Source of the DNA: Polynucleobacter paneuropaeus
GTDB taxonomy: Bacteria; Pseudomonadota; Gammaproteobacteria; Burkholderiales; Burkholderiaceae
Reading direction: 5' to 3'
NCBI RefSeq assembly: GCF_003261235.1
Contig: NZ_CP030085.1
Location: forward strand, 1,643,241 to 1,707,240
Length of the DNA stretch: 64,000 nucleotides
The position numbers were made by a program, and so were the translations under genes. The notes beneath the pieces are model-generated. The model saw only the letters and a program-made list of their open reading frames with translations, had not been told where the DNA came from and made no database searches. Positions 19,158-28,732 of this stretch are shown here, piece after piece (the stretch's first letter is position 1; each line of letters starts with the position of its first letter).

Positions 19158-20034
19158 TTTCTTAGAGCTTCAGTCACCCGCTAAGCTCAATCTCTTTTTA
19201 CACATCATTGGTCGTCGCAGTGATGGCTATCATTTACTGCAATCGGTATTTCAGCTTATTGATTGGTGCGACACGATTGCACTGAAATTGATTGCAGAAA
19301 ATACTATTCGTCGCATTAATCCTTTGCCCAGCGTTCCCCCCGAACAAGATCTGGTGGTTCGCGCAGCCCAAGTTCTTAAAGATACCTATCAAGTTAAACA
19401 GGGCGTAGAAATCACACTTGATAAACAGATACCCATGGGTGCTGGACTAGGCGGTGGCTCATCTAATGCCGCAACTGTTTTAATCGGCCTGAATCATCTC
19501 TGGCAACTCAAGCTCGATCTTGCTACGCTCTGCAAAATTGGATTGCAATTGGGTGCTGATGTTCCTTTTTTTCTCTTTGGCAACAATGCTTTTGTCGAAG
19601 GGATTGGTGAAAAACTTCAGCTAATTGAGCTTAAATCTCAGCGCTTTTTGGTGATTTTTCCTGGGCAGAGCATTACCACTGCACGTATATTCCAAGACCC
19701 TCAATTGACCAGAAACCACGCTCCGATTACAATCGATGGCTTATTTGTATCGCCACCAAGCTATACCAGCAGCCAATTCGGCAATGACTGTGAATCTGTA
19801 GCGATGCAAATTTGTCCTGAAGTGAAGCAAGCTTTAGCTTGGATTGAAGCGAATTTGCCGGGCTCGGCGCCGCGGATGTCTGGCTCTGGAAGTAGCGTGT
19901 TTACTGTCTTAGACCAAGATCAGACGCCCGCTGCCCTAGAAAGAAAGTTGCAAAATCTTCCATCAGGATGGGTGGGTCGAATTGTTGGGGGCTTAAATAA
20001 AAATCCCGCTTACAATTTGATTTCTTCGGAGTAA
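19150..20034 (+). CDS. ispE: 4-diphosphocytidyl-2-C-methyl-D-erythritol kinase
   Basis: Phosphorylates CDP-methylerythritol in the non-mevalonate isoprenoid pathway. The 294-residue GHMP kinase has the N-terminal SPAKLNLFLHI, the ATP-binding PMGAGLGGGSSNAA and the C-terminal RMSGSGSSVF motif. The ATG at 19150, inside the end of the preceding gene, gives the usual IspE N-terminus; the longer frame from 19120 would add an unrelated extension. The tRNA-Gln gene begins 5 bases after its stop. Confidence 0.96.
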   Translation: MSDFLELQSPAKLNLFLHIIGRRSDGYHLLQSVFQLIDWCDTIALKLIAENTIRRINPLPSVPPEQDLVVRAAQVLKDTYQVKQGVEITLDKQIPMGAGLGGGSSNAATVLIGLNHLWQLKLDLATLCKIGLQLGADVPFFLFGNNAFVEGIGEKLQLIELKSQRFLVIFPGQSITTARIFQDPQLTRNHAPITIDGLFVSPPSYTSSQFGNDCESVAMQICPEVKQALAWIEANLPGSAPRMSGSGSSVFTVLDQDQTPAALERKLQNLPSGWVGRIVGGLNKNPAYNLISSE

Positions 20035-20038
20035 CTGT

Positions 20039-20115
20039 AGGGGAATCGCCAAGCTGGTTAAGGCACTGGATTTTGATTCCAGCATGCGAAGGTTCGAATC
20101 CTTCTTCCCCTGCCA
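20039..20115 (+). tRNA. tRNA-Gln (anticodon TTG)
   Basis: A 77-base cloverleaf with the CCA end encoded. The acceptor stem pairs AGGGGAA with TTCCCCT and has G73. The anticodon stem CTGGA/TCCAG encloses the loop TTTTGAT with anticodon TTG. The T arm contains GGTTCGAATCC. The first pair is a weak A1-U72, in line with the weak 1-72 pair favoured by glutaminyl-tRNA synthetase. The ispE-tRNA-prs order is common in Burkholderiales. Confidence 0.97.
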
Positions 20116-20182
20116 AATTCTGTAGAAATATAAAGATATCCCTGGATTCTGAACCCTTAACTAATAGCCCATATCCCCCCAT

Positions 20183-21139
20183 ATGAATGCTGACCATCTA
20201 ACCCTTTTTACCGGTAATGCGAATCCCATTTTGGCGCATGCGGTTGCCAAAGAGCTCAACCTGGCAATGGGAAAAGCCTTTGTTGGACGGTTTTCTGATG
20301 GCGAAATTCAGGTAGAAATTCAAGAGAACGTTCGAGGTAAAAACGTTGTCGTAATACAATCAACTTGTGCTCCCACCAACGATAATTTGATGGAGCTAAT
20401 GATCATGATTGATGCTCTGAAGCGAGCATCTGCAGGGCGTATAACCGCAGTGATCCCTTACTTCGGTTACGCTAGACAAGATCGTCGACCACGCTCGGCA
20501 CGGGTGGCAATTTCTGCCAGAATCGTCGCCAATATGCTGCAGTCAGTAGCCGGGATCGAGCGCGTTTTGACCATGGATCTTCACGCAGACCAAATCCAGG
20601 GTTTCTTCGATATTCCTGTCGATAACATTTATGCCTCTCCTGTTTTGCTTGCTGACTTGCAAGCCCAAAAGACCCAAAAAGAATTAATTATTGTCTCTCC
20701 CGATATTGGCGGTGTCGTCCGCGCCCGCGCGATGGCCAAGCAATTGGGTACAGATTTAGCGATTATCGATAAACGCCGCCCTAAGGCTAATGTGTCAGAA
20801 GTGATGCACTTAATCGGCGAAGTAGAGGGCCGTCATTGCGTCATTATGGATGACATTATTGATACTGGTGGCACCCTATGTAAGGCTGCAGAAGCGCTTA
20901 AAGACCGCGGTGCTAAGGGTGTAACGGCTTACTGTACCCATGCAGTGCTATCCGGTGGCGCAGTTGCCAGAATTGCTGCCTCTGAGCTCGATGAGCTCGT
21001 GGTGACCGATACCATTCCATTGAGCGCAGAAGCCTTAAAAGTGGGCAAAATTCGCCAATTAAGCGTTGCCCCCATCCTCGCGGAGACCCTATCTCGCATT
21101 AGCAAGGGTGATTCCGTAATGTCCTTATTTGCTGAATAA
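20183..21139 (+). CDS. prs: Ribose-phosphate pyrophosphokinase
   Basis: Makes PRPP from ribose-5-phosphate and ATP for nucleotide, histidine, tryptophan and NAD synthesis. The 318-residue class I enzyme has [16 protein letters not shown] near the N-terminus, the flexible-loop [16 protein letters not shown], the metal-binding [12 protein letters not shown] and the PRPP loop [17 protein letters not shown]. No Shine-Dalgarno sequence precedes the ATG; it may be read from the tRNA-Gln transcript. Confidence 0.97.
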   Translation: MNADHLTLFTGNANPILAHAVAKELNLAMGKAFVGRFSDGEIQVEIQENVRGKNVVVIQSTCAPTNDNLMELMIMIDALKRASAGRITAVIPYFGYARQDRRPRSARVAISARIVANMLQSVAGIERVLTMDLHADQIQGFFDIPVDNIYASPVLLADLQAQKTQKELIIVSPDIGGVVRARAMAKQLGTDLAIIDKRRPKANVSEVMHLIGEVEGRHCVIMDDIIDTGGTLCKAAEALKDRGAKGVTAYCTHAVLSGGAVARIAASELDELVVTDTIPLSAEALKVGKIRQLSVAPILAETLSRISKGDSVMSLFAE

Positions 21140-21156
21140 TCCTAAAAATGGGGTTT

Positions 21157-21179
21157 AGCCTCCCTTTTTGAGGTTTTTT
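21157..21179 (+). terminator. Probable intrinsic terminator of prs
   Basis: AGCCTC pairs with GAGGTT (one G-U pair) around a 7-base loop, followed by a T run (21174-21179). The stem is modest. Confidence 0.5.
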
Positions 21180-21189
21180 GGTCGTTTTA

Positions 21190-21219
21190 TAGTCAAAATC
21201 CCCATTCCCACGATATAAT
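21190..21219 (+). promoter_or_regulatory. Probable sigma-70 promoter of rplY
   Basis: A perfect TATAAT at 21214-21219 is preceded, 18 bases upstream, by TAGTCA (four of six matches to TTGACA). The distance to the rplY ATG leaves a leader of about 50 bases with a GGGAG Shine-Dalgarno sequence. Confidence 0.6.
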
Positions 21220-21276
21220 CGAAGGCTTTTCTGTTTGGTCGCGAACGGAAATTAACCTTAATTTGGGAGTTCAAAT

Positions 21277-21942
21277 ATGAAAGTAGTCGCTTTTGAAAGA
21301 AGCGTACAGGGAACGGGTGCGAGCCGCCGCCTGCGCAACTCCGGTAAAACTCCGGGAATCATTTATGGCAGTAAAGACCCAGCCGTAGTTATTGAGCTGG
21401 ATCACAATGCCCTTTTCCATGCGCTCCGTAAGGAAGCATTTCACTCATCTATTCTCGATCTCGAGATCGGTGGCAAAGCACAAAAAGTCTTGCTACGTGA
21501 TTACCAGATGCATCCATTTAAGCCTCTGGTTTTACATATCGACTTTCAGCGCGTTTCTGCTACTGAGAAGATCCACATGCGCATTCCATTGCACTTTACC
21601 CATGCTGATGAATCTACAGCCGTGAAATTGCAAGGCGCGATCATTAGCCACATTGCCAATGATTTGGAAATTTCTTGCTTACCAGCAGATTTGCCAGAAT
21701 TCATTGAAGTGAACTTGGCTAATATTGAAGTAGGTCACTCTATTCATGCTAAAGATGTCGCACTACCAAAAGGTGTTTCCTTGGTATTGCATGTTGAGCA
21801 AGAAAATCCTGTTTTGGTTAACGCTCGTATCCCAACTGTTAAGGCTGCTGATACAGAAGAGGCCGCTCCTGCTGCCGCTGCTGCCCCAGCCGCTGGTGCC
21901 GCTGCTCCTGCAGATGCTCCCAAGGAAAAGGATAAGGCTTAA
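21277..21942 (+). CDS. rplY: 50S ribosomal protein L25/general stress protein Ctc
   Basis: Binds 5S rRNA in the large subunit. The 221 residues show the L25 domain ([27 protein letters not shown]) and the longer Ctc/TL5 C-terminal beta domain, ending in an Ala/Pro-rich tail ([14 protein letters not shown]) and Lys-rich end. The ATG follows a GGGAG Shine-Dalgarno sequence. A strong terminator follows, and pth is next, as in other Burkholderiales. Confidence 0.96.
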   Translation: MKVVAFERSVQGTGASRRLRNSGKTPGIIYGSKDPAVVIELDHNALFHALRKEAFHSSILDLEIGGKAQKVLLRDYQMHPFKPLVLHIDFQRVSATEKIHMRIPLHFTHADESTAVKLQGAIISHIANDLEISCLPADLPEFIEVNLANIEVGHSIHAKDVALPKGVSLVLHVEQENPVLVNARIPTVKAADTEEAAPAAAAAPAAGAAAPADAPKEKDKA

Positions 21943-21972
21943 TACCTTAAAGCAACACATCTTGCATTACAG

Positions 21973-22003
21973 AAGACCCGCTTGCCCGCGGGTTTTCTTT
22001 TTT
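21973..22003 (+). terminator. Intrinsic terminator of rplY
   Basis: ACCCGC and GCGGGT form a perfect GC-rich 6-bp stem, extendable by flanking A-T pairs, around TTGCCC, followed by TTTCTTTTTT. Confidence 0.8.
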
Positions 22004-22016
22004 GCAGAAATGCTTT

Positions 22017-22022
22017 TATGCT
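22017..22022 (+). promoter_or_regulatory. Candidate leaderless -10 box of pth
   Basis: TATGCT is followed by CACACT and the pth ATG at 22029, a spacing of 6. It lies 13 bases after the rplY terminator T run, so pth needs its own promoter. Confidence 0.5.
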
Positions 22023-22028
22023 CACACT

Positions 22029-22882
<854 letters not shown>

Positions 22883-22897
22883 TCAGAATGCCTCTGC

Positions 22898-23389
22898 TTA
22901 TTTCAATTTATTAGCTGCAGTTTTTTGGGTCAGCCATTTTTCTACTGAAGGAAAAACGAACTTACTCACATCACCACCCATCAGGGCAATCTCTCTAACA
23001 AAAGTGCCTGAAATAAATTGGTATTGATCTGAGGGGGTTAAGAACAGAGTTTCCACATCAGGGAGTAAATAGCGATTCATACCGGCCATCTGAAATTCAT
23101 ATTCAAAGTCAGAGACAGCCCGAAGACCACGCACGATTACGCGAGCATGATGTTCGCGCGCAAAGTCTTTTAATAAACCGGTAAAGCCAACAATTTTGAC
23201 ATTGGTGTAATGGCCTAGCACCTCTTTGGCGATCTCAATACGCTCATCTAAGGTGAAAAAGGGATGCTTGCTTCGACTATCAGCAACGCCCACAATCACT
23301 TCTGAAAAAATACTTGAGGCACGTCTTACCAAATCTTCATGACCACGAGTGAAGGGGTCGAAGGTTCCTGGATATACAGCGACAGTCAT
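22898..23389 (-). CDS. coaD: Phosphopantetheine adenylyltransferase
   Basis: Makes dephospho-CoA from 4'-phosphopantetheine and ATP, the penultimate CoA step. The 163-residue nucleotidyltransferase has [16 protein letters not shown] with the family TxGH motif, and the C-terminal [10 protein letters not shown] segment near the ISSTxVR consensus. The ATG follows a TAGGAGAG Shine-Dalgarno sequence. It sits after rsmD in the same direction, a common pairing. Confidence 0.96.
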   Translation of the reverse strand: MTVAVYPGTFDPFTRGHEDLVRRASSIFSEVIVGVADSRSKHPFFTLDERIEIAKEVLGHYTNVKIVGFTGLLKDFAREHHARVIVRGLRAVSDFEYEFQMAGMNRYLLPDVETLFLTPSDQYQFISGTFVREIALMGGDVSKFVFPSVEKWLTQKTAANKLK

Positions 23390-23424
23390 TTACTCTCCTA
23401 AGGCTTAATGAATCTATAGTGAGT

Positions 23425-24030
23425 TTAGTCGCTTCTGCCCACAAATAGACAGGCTTTTACCTGTCCAGCCTCTAAGTACTTTCCACAATCCCAAGCCGGT
23501 AGTAGGCTTTTGATTTCATCAAGAGATCGGCTTGAGGGAAATTCTACATAAATACAGCCCCCGGACGATGGATCGCAGACCCGAGAGGACTCGCTCAGAG
23601 CCTGATTCAATAAAGCCTGATCCTGAAAAGGGGGATCGATAAAGATGAGATCAAAGGACTTCGCAGATTGGCGTTTTAAAAACTCAAGGCCATCTTGCTG
23701 GGCGATCTGAACTACTCCAGTTACCGGTGAAGATTGGAGGGCAGCAAAGTTATGAGTTAAACCCAAATACGCTTTTTTATTTTTCTCTACAAGCTGAACG
23801 CTTCCCGCACCCCGAGAAGCCGCCTCAAATCCTAGAACACCTGTTCCTGCAAACAGATCGAGACAACGCAATCTTGCAAGATCTTGTCCCAGCCAGTTAA
23901 AAAGTGTTTCTCGAATACGATCCGTTGTTGGCCTGAGATCAGGCAAGTCAATCACATCGAGCAAACGACTACGCCAAACTCCGCCGATAATACGAACCTT
24001 TTTTGGGAGTTCAGTTTGTTGCCTAGACAT
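23425..24030 (-). CDS. rsmD: 16S rRNA (guanine(966)-N2)-methyltransferase
   Basis: Methylates G966 of 16S rRNA. The 201-residue Rossmann methyltransferase shows RIIGGVWRSRLL at the N-terminus, RPTTDRIRETLFNWL, the SAM motif LDLFAGTGVLGFEAASRG and the catalytic FIDPPF. Its start lies 2 bases after the upstream M16 gene stop, so it is in the M16-M16-rsmD-coaD operon. Confidence 0.95.
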   Translation of the reverse strand: MSRQQTELPKKVRIIGGVWRSRLLDVIDLPDLRPTTDRIRETLFNWLGQDLARLRCLDLFAGTGVLGFEAASRGAGSVQLVEKNKKAYLGLTHNFAALQSSPVTGVVQIAQQDGLEFLKRQSAKSFDLIFIDPPFQDQALLNQALSESSRVCDPSSGGCIYVEFPSSRSLDEIKSLLPAWDCGKYLEAGQVKACLFVGRSD

Positions 24031-24032
24031 GT

Positions 24033-25370
24033 TTATTGCTTGGCCCCCAACACCACAATTTTCATGCGGTCCATTGCGAGATATTTTTGGAAAGCACTTT
24101 CAACCTGCTCTCTTGTTACAGCATTCACCTGCTCTGTCCAAGTATCTAAAGTATTGAGGGGTAAGCCATTCCAAGCAATCGATGAGACGTTATCGAGTAA
24201 TTTGCGATTGTTATCGATTCGCAGAGGAAATCCATTAATCAAATTCGCTTTAGCTGCATCGAGCTCAGATTGAGTGGGTCCTTTTGCAATAAATTGAGAA
24301 ATCGTTTCCGTCATGACATCGAGAGCCATAGTGGCCTGATCATTTTTGGTTTGTAGGCCCGCTTGAAAAATACCGGTCTCTTGACCAGGTGCGAAATAAC
24401 TAAAAACACTATAAGCAAGGCCTCGCTTCTCACGAACTTCGTTCATTAGGCGGGAAACAAATCCGCCTCCACCCAAAGCATAGTTCCCCACGATTAAGGG
24501 AAAATAGTCTGGATTATTTCGAGAAATAGCAGTCATACCCATCGCAATATGTGCTTGCTGAGAATCAAACGGAATGGTAATTTCACGCTCAGATAGATTC
24601 TGTACAGGTGAGCGAGCCAATTCTGGGAGCGGCGGTATTGAAGATCCTGTCTGCGGCAAATCCTTGACTAGGGTTTGCATAATCTCTTGAGCTTCGCTTT
24701 TATTCACATCCCCAACCATGCTGACAATCACACGATCGCTTCGATAAAACTGCTGGTGAAATTGCTTCAAGTCAGATGCGCTCAAGCCAGCGATACTTTT
24801 GACTGTCACAGCATTTCCCAAGGGGTAATCACCGTATACGGCTTTTCTAAAGCGTCGATCTAAAACAAAATCAGGCTTTGTCTCTGCTTCAAGTAAACCT
24901 GCACTAATGCGTTGTTTCTCGCGATTGACTATTACAGAATCGTAAGTTGGAGAACTTAAGATCAGTCTAGCCAGTTGTATTGCACGATCCCGAATATCAG
25001 GTCTGCTTAAACAGCGAATTCGAATCAAGGCCCGTTCACCTGTCACCCCCACACTGATATCTGCACCAAGATCAGCGATTTCATCAGCAATCTGAGCTTC
25101 TGTTAGGTTACGACCAGCAGATCGTATGCCGTTATCCAATAATTCGGCCGTCATAATCGCCAAGCCAGTCTTTGAAGCGGGATCGTAACGAGTCCCTGCG
25201 TCGATACTGATTTCAATATCGAGCATTGGTAAAGATTGTGTTTGAACTAAATAGGCTTTAGCGCCTTTATAAGAATCTAACTGCTGAATCGGTAATGCTG
25301 CCTGCACACTAGTAAGCAGACCGATGCTCATCACAGCACCCAAGACGAGAGACTGGCAATAATATTTCAT
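24033..25370 (-). CDS. M16 family peptidase-like protein, probably non-catalytic subunit
   Basis: A 445-residue secreted protein with a signal peptide ending near SVQAALP. It has the M16 fold (ISIDAGTRYDP, LLDNGIRSAG, and GGGFVSRLMNEVREKRGLAY) but no HxxEH zinc motif, so it probably is the inactive partner of the catalytic M16 protein encoded just upstream. Overlap of four bases with that gene supports coupled expression. It presumably acts as a periplasmic heterodimer; the substrate is unknown. Confidence 0.9.
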   Translation of the reverse strand: MKYYCQSLVLGAVMSIGLLTSVQAALPIQQLDSYKGAKAYLVQTQSLPMLDIEISIDAGTRYDPASKTGLAIMTAELLDNGIRSAGRNLTEAQIADEIADLGADISVGVTGERALIRIRCLSRPDIRDRAIQLARLILSSPTYDSVIVNREKQRISAGLLEAETKPDFVLDRRFRKAVYGDYPLGNAVTVKSIAGLSASDLKQFHQQFYRSDRVIVSMVGDVNKSEAQEIMQTLVKDLPQTGSSIPPLPELARSPVQNLSEREITIPFDSQQAHIAMGMTAISRNNPDYFPLIVGNYALGGGGFVSRLMNEVREKRGLAYSVFSYFAPGQETGIFQAGLQTKNDQATMALDVMTETISQFIAKGPTQSELDAAKANLINGFPLRIDNNRKLLDNVSSIAWNGLPLNTLDTWTEQVNAVTREQVESAFQKYLAMDRMKIVVLGAKQ

Positions 25371-26737
25371 TTCTGTACCCCCACTTTTGCTGATTGACGG
25401 GCCTGGGGATCCAGAATGGCGATGGTTAGCGTAGAGTCAATGAGGTATTTCTTAGCTACAGCTTGCACTTGAGCTGACGTAATTTGTTGCATACGATCTT
25501 GCACAGTATCTAAATCTTTCCAAGAAAATCCTGCCATCTCGAAGCCACCAATTTCCATAGCCTGGCCAAAGATAGAATCTCTTTTATAGACTTGATTCGC
25601 TAGCAAGCGAGTTTGAATTCTCTTTAACTCTGAATCTAATACCCCTTTATCCGTAACTTCTGCTAGCACCTTACGGATACCTGCCTCAGCTTGAGCAATG
25701 GTTTTCCCTTTTGCTAAATCAACGCCAACTATAAACAAAGCAGGTCCACGAGAAATCATGTCGTATTGAGCATCTACGTTGTCTGCCAAACGTGCTTGCT
25801 TTACTAAAGTGCGATTCAATCGAGCATTGTCATAACCATCTAGCACCGCTGCCAATAACTCTAAGGCGTATGGCTCATCATTGTTGATGTTGTCAGGCTG
25901 TAAGCGCGGAACCTTCCACGCCATAACTAATTGCGCACTATCGGCCGGAGCTTTGACATGAACTTGCTTAACTCCTTTTTGTTCAGGCTCAAGCTGTGGC
26001 TTACGAACTGGTAATTCATGTGCCCGAATACCACCATAATATTTTTCAACAAGCTGATAAGTTTTATCGGGATCGATATCGCCGGTAACAATAACAGTCG
26101 CATTATTGGGTGCATACCAATTTTGATACCACTGGCGTGCATCACTTGCTTTCATATTCACTAAGTCATTCATCCAACCTATGATGGGGTGACGATAAGG
26201 TGAACTCATGAATGCAGTCGCCATTAAAGATTCATTTAATAAGCTGTCTGGATTGTCTTCCGTCCGTAAACGACGCTCTTCCATCACCACCTGAATCTCT
26301 TTTGCAAAATCAGCGTCATCGAAATTCAAATTGACCATACGGTCGGCCTCAAGTTGCATTACCTTACTCAATTTAGATTTTTCAACCTGTTGGAAAAAAG
26401 CGGTGTAGTCACGGGAGGTAAAAGCGTTTTCACGACCCCCTTCTGCAGCAACGAGACGAGAAAATTCTCCGGGCTTGACCTTATCCGTACCCTTAAACAT
26501 CATGTGCTCCAAGACGTGAGCAACTCCTGTTCTGCCATTAAATTCATCGATAGAACCTGCTCTGTACCAAACCATATGCGCTACGGTGGGCGCCCGATGG
26601 TCTTCTTTAATAATTAACTTTAGGCCGTTGCTCAGCAAATACTCATGAGTGTCCTCCGTCGACTGGGCAGAAGCGCCCCAGGCCAGTTGGCTGATGAGCC
26701 AGAATCCAAAGAAAAGAAGTTGAAGAGAGTACCGCAT
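25367..26737 (-). CDS. M16 family zinc metallopeptidase (catalytic subunit)
   Basis: A 456-residue periplasmic protease of the pitrilysin family. Signal peptide ends near WGASAQ. The inverted zinc motif HVLEH lies at 74-78, followed by MMFKGTD, and a downstream Glu in the usual position is present within EEVMEERRLR-like VVMEERRLRTEDNP. It is upstream of the non-catalytic M16 gene. Its first bases are close to the divergent ftsY (60 bases between starts). Confidence 0.93.
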   Translation of the reverse strand: MRYSLQLLFFGFWLISQLAWGASAQSTEDTHEYLLSNGLKLIIKEDHRAPTVAHMVWYRAGSIDEFNGRTGVAHVLEHMMFKGTDKVKPGEFSRLVAAEGGRENAFTSRDYTAFFQQVEKSKLSKVMQLEADRMVNLNFDDADFAKEIQVVMEERRLRTEDNPDSLLNESLMATAFMSSPYRHPIIGWMNDLVNMKASDARQWYQNWYAPNNATVIVTGDIDPDKTYQLVEKYYGGIRAHELPVRKPQLEPEQKGVKQVHVKAPADSAQLVMAWKVPRLQPDNINNDEPYALELLAAVLDGYDNARLNRTLVKQARLADNVDAQYDMISRGPALFIVGVDLAKGKTIAQAEAGIRKVLAEVTDKGVLDSELKRIQTRLLANQVYKRDSIFGQAMEIGGFEMAGFSWKDLDTVQDRMQQITSAQVQAVAKKYLIDSTLTIAILDPQARQSAKVGVQK

Positions 26738-26797
26738 CTGGGTTTGCCTTGTTCTCAGATTAAATTGATAAGATGCAAGTTTTGGATTGTATCGATA

Positions 26798-27688
26798 ATG
26801 CTTGGCCTACGTAAAACCCTCGGATCGCTTTTCAAATCAAGCCGGATTGATGAGGCCTGGTTTGATACTCTCGAAGACTCCCTGATTCAGAGTGATGTAG
26901 GTATGCCGACGTGCATGCAATTAATGGCTAGCTTACGTCAAGCTGCTAAATCAGAAAAAGTACAAGACTCAGAAACCCTACAAGCATTATTGATTCAAGA
27001 GCTCACAAGGCTATTACAAGCATTAGAGGCTCACCCAAATCCCATCTTTGAACATCAAAGTAGTCATCATCCAGAAATCTGGCTCATTGTTGGTGTCAAT
27101 GGCGCTGGCAAGACCACCACAATTGGTAAGCTCTGCAAACAATTCCAGTCACAAAGAAAGTCCATTCTTCTGGCTGCTGGAGACACTTTCCGTGCCGCCG
27201 CACGTAATCAACTCTTAGAGTGGGGGCAACGCAATCAAGTCGATGTGATTGCCCAAGAAAGTGGCGATGCTGCAGCCGTGGCACACGATGCTATTCATGC
27301 TGCGATTTCTCGTAAGACGGACATATTGATTATTGACACTGCAGGCAGACTGGCCACACAAGACCATTTGATGGAAGAACTGAAAAAGGTCCAACGCGTC
27401 ATCGCCAAGGTCCTTCCAGGGGCGCCTCACCACACGCTATTGATTTTGGATGGCAATACGGGCCAGAATGGTTTAAACCAAGTAAAGGCCTTCCACGAAG
27501 CGCTGGGACTCACTGGTCTGATCGTTACCAAACTCGATGGGACTGCCAAAGGCGGGGTTATTTGCGCTCTTGCCAACACCTTTCAAGACGGCCCCAAACC
27601 TGCAGTTTTAGCGCTTGGCAAAGGCGAAGGAATCGGGGATCTAATCCCCTTCAATGCTTCTGAATATTGCGCCGAATTATTTAATTAA
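26798..27688 (+). CDS. ftsY: Signal recognition particle receptor FtsY (NG domains only)
   Basis: GTPase that docks SRP-ribosome complexes at the inner membrane. At 296 residues it has a short N domain and the G domain: P-loop GVNGAGKTTTIGKL from residue 99, DTFRAAARNQLLEW, DTAGRL and the guanine motif TKLDGTAKGG. The long acidic A domain of E. coli FtsY is absent. The frame is open from 26645, but that extension overlaps the M16 signal-peptide region and is not FtsY-like, so 26798 is chosen. rpoH follows directly; ftsE and ftsX are not between them. Confidence 0.95.
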   Translation: MLGLRKTLGSLFKSSRIDEAWFDTLEDSLIQSDVGMPTCMQLMASLRQAAKSEKVQDSETLQALLIQELTRLLQALEAHPNPIFEHQSSHHPEIWLIVGVNGAGKTTTIGKLCKQFQSQRKSILLAAGDTFRAAARNQLLEWGQRNQVDVIAQESGDAAAVAHDAIHAAISRKTDILIIDTAGRLATQDHLMEELKKVQRVIAKVLPGAPHHTLLILDGNTGQNGLNQVKAFHEALGLTGLIVTKLDGTAKGGVICALANTFQDGPKPAVLALGKGEGIGDLIPFNASEYCAELFN

Positions 27689-27716
27689 ATCAGTATCTTA
27701 CACGCCTAAAAATACA

Positions 27717-27743
27717 TTAGCACTCACTTGACAAGAGTGCTAA
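27717..27743 (+). promoter_or_regulatory. CIRCE element (HrcA operator) upstream of rpoH
   Basis: TTAGCACTC (27717-27725), a 9-base spacer and GAGTGCTAA (27735-27743) match the CIRCE consensus without a mismatch. It overlaps promoter-like sequence: TTGACA inside the spacer (27728-27733) and TGCTAAAAT (27738-27746), an extended -10 on the 3' arm. HrcA binding here should block rpoH transcription. Confidence 0.92.
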
Positions 27744-27780
27744 AATAGACCTAATCAGATAGTTAATTAATTAAATCAAA

Positions 27781-28722
27781 ATGGTTGAAAAGAAAGCCTT
27801 TAAGCCAGTTGCTCGCGCTGCGTCTGCCGTATTGCCGGCATCACAGTCTGGGGGCGCCATGGCCTTTCCTACGATGCCTTCCCTTGGTGTTGGCACTTTA
27901 GATGCTTACATTGCCTACGTTAATCGCGTGCCGATGTTAAGCGCTGCGGAAGAATTGCATCTTGCACAAGAGTTTCGTCGTACTGAAAATGTAGATGCAG
28001 CGAGAACCTTGGTGCTCTCACATTTACGCTTAGTTGTATCGGTTGCTCGCCAATACTTAGGCTATGGCATTCCACATGCTGACCTCATCCAAGAAGGTAA
28101 TGTGGGTCTCATGAAAGCGGTCAAACGCTACGACCCTAGCCAAGGTGCACGTTTAGTGTCTTATGCAATTCATTGGATTAAAGCTGAGATTCATGAGTAC
28201 ATTCTCAAGAATTGGCGCTTAGTTAAAGTAGCAACAACTAAAGCGCAACGCAAATTGTTCTTTAACTTGCGCAGCAATAAACCGACACTAGCGACGCTCA
28301 GACCGAGTGAAGTTGACGCTCTAGCAAAAGCACTAGATGTACGTGGTGAAGATGTTAGGGAAATGGAAATGCGACTCGCCGGTGGTGATATCACCCTTGA
28401 GGGCGATGATAGCGATGAAGACGCTGCTTATGCGCCTATTCAGTGGCTGTCCGATTCAAACCAAGAACCCACCGCCATGCTGGCTGCGGTGGATGCTGAT
28501 CATCTTCAGGGTCCGCAATTAGATCAAGCGTTGATGTCCTTAGATGAGCGTAGTCGGAATATTGTGCAATCTCGTTGGTTGGCAATGGATGCTGATGGCC
28601 ATGGTACTAAAACGCTACATGACCTTGCGGCAGAGTATGGAATTTCTGCTGAGCGCGTGAGACAGATTGAAACGTCTGCTCTCAAAAAGATGCGTGCCCT
28701 ACTTCAAGCACAAGCCGCTTAA
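27781..28722 (+). CDS. rpoH: RNA polymerase sigma-32 (heat shock) factor
   Basis: Directs RNA polymerase to heat-shock promoters. The 313-residue group 3 sigma factor has region 2 (LVLSHLRLVVSVARQYLGYG, DLIQEGNVGLMKAVKRYDP), the RpoH box QRKLFFNLR and a region 4.2 helix-turn-helix (LHDLAAEYGISAERVRQIE). The ATG at 27781 has no visible Shine-Dalgarno sequence in an AT-rich leader. A perfect CIRCE element lies about 38-64 bases upstream, so HrcA probably represses it. Confidence 0.96.
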   Translation: MVEKKAFKPVARAASAVLPASQSGGAMAFPTMPSLGVGTLDAYIAYVNRVPMLSAAEELHLAQEFRRTENVDAARTLVLSHLRLVVSVARQYLGYGIPHADLIQEGNVGLMKAVKRYDPSQGARLVSYAIHWIKAEIHEYILKNWRLVKVATTKAQRKLFFNLRSNKPTLATLRPSEVDALAKALDVRGEDVREMEMRLAGGDITLEGDDSDEDAAYAPIQWLSDSNQEPTAMLAAVDADHLQGPQLDQALMSLDERSRNIVQSRWLAMDADGHGTKTLHDLAAEYGISAERVRQIETSALKKMRALLQAQAA

Positions 28723-28732
28723 ACCCGACCGC

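Noticed and set aside
23884..24273. A 129-codon open frame on the plus strand
   Set aside because: Antisense across the rsmD and M16 genes with no recognisable sequence.
26645..26797. Upstream extension of the ftsY frame
   Set aside because: It runs through the start of the divergent M16 gene and its residues are not FtsY-like; the ATG at 26798 gives the normal N domain.
27751..27756. CTAATC as the -10 box paired with TTGACA (27728-27733) for rpoH
   Set aside because: It matches the -10 consensus poorly; the extended TGCTAAAAT on the CIRCE arm is the better candidate, though the start is unproven.
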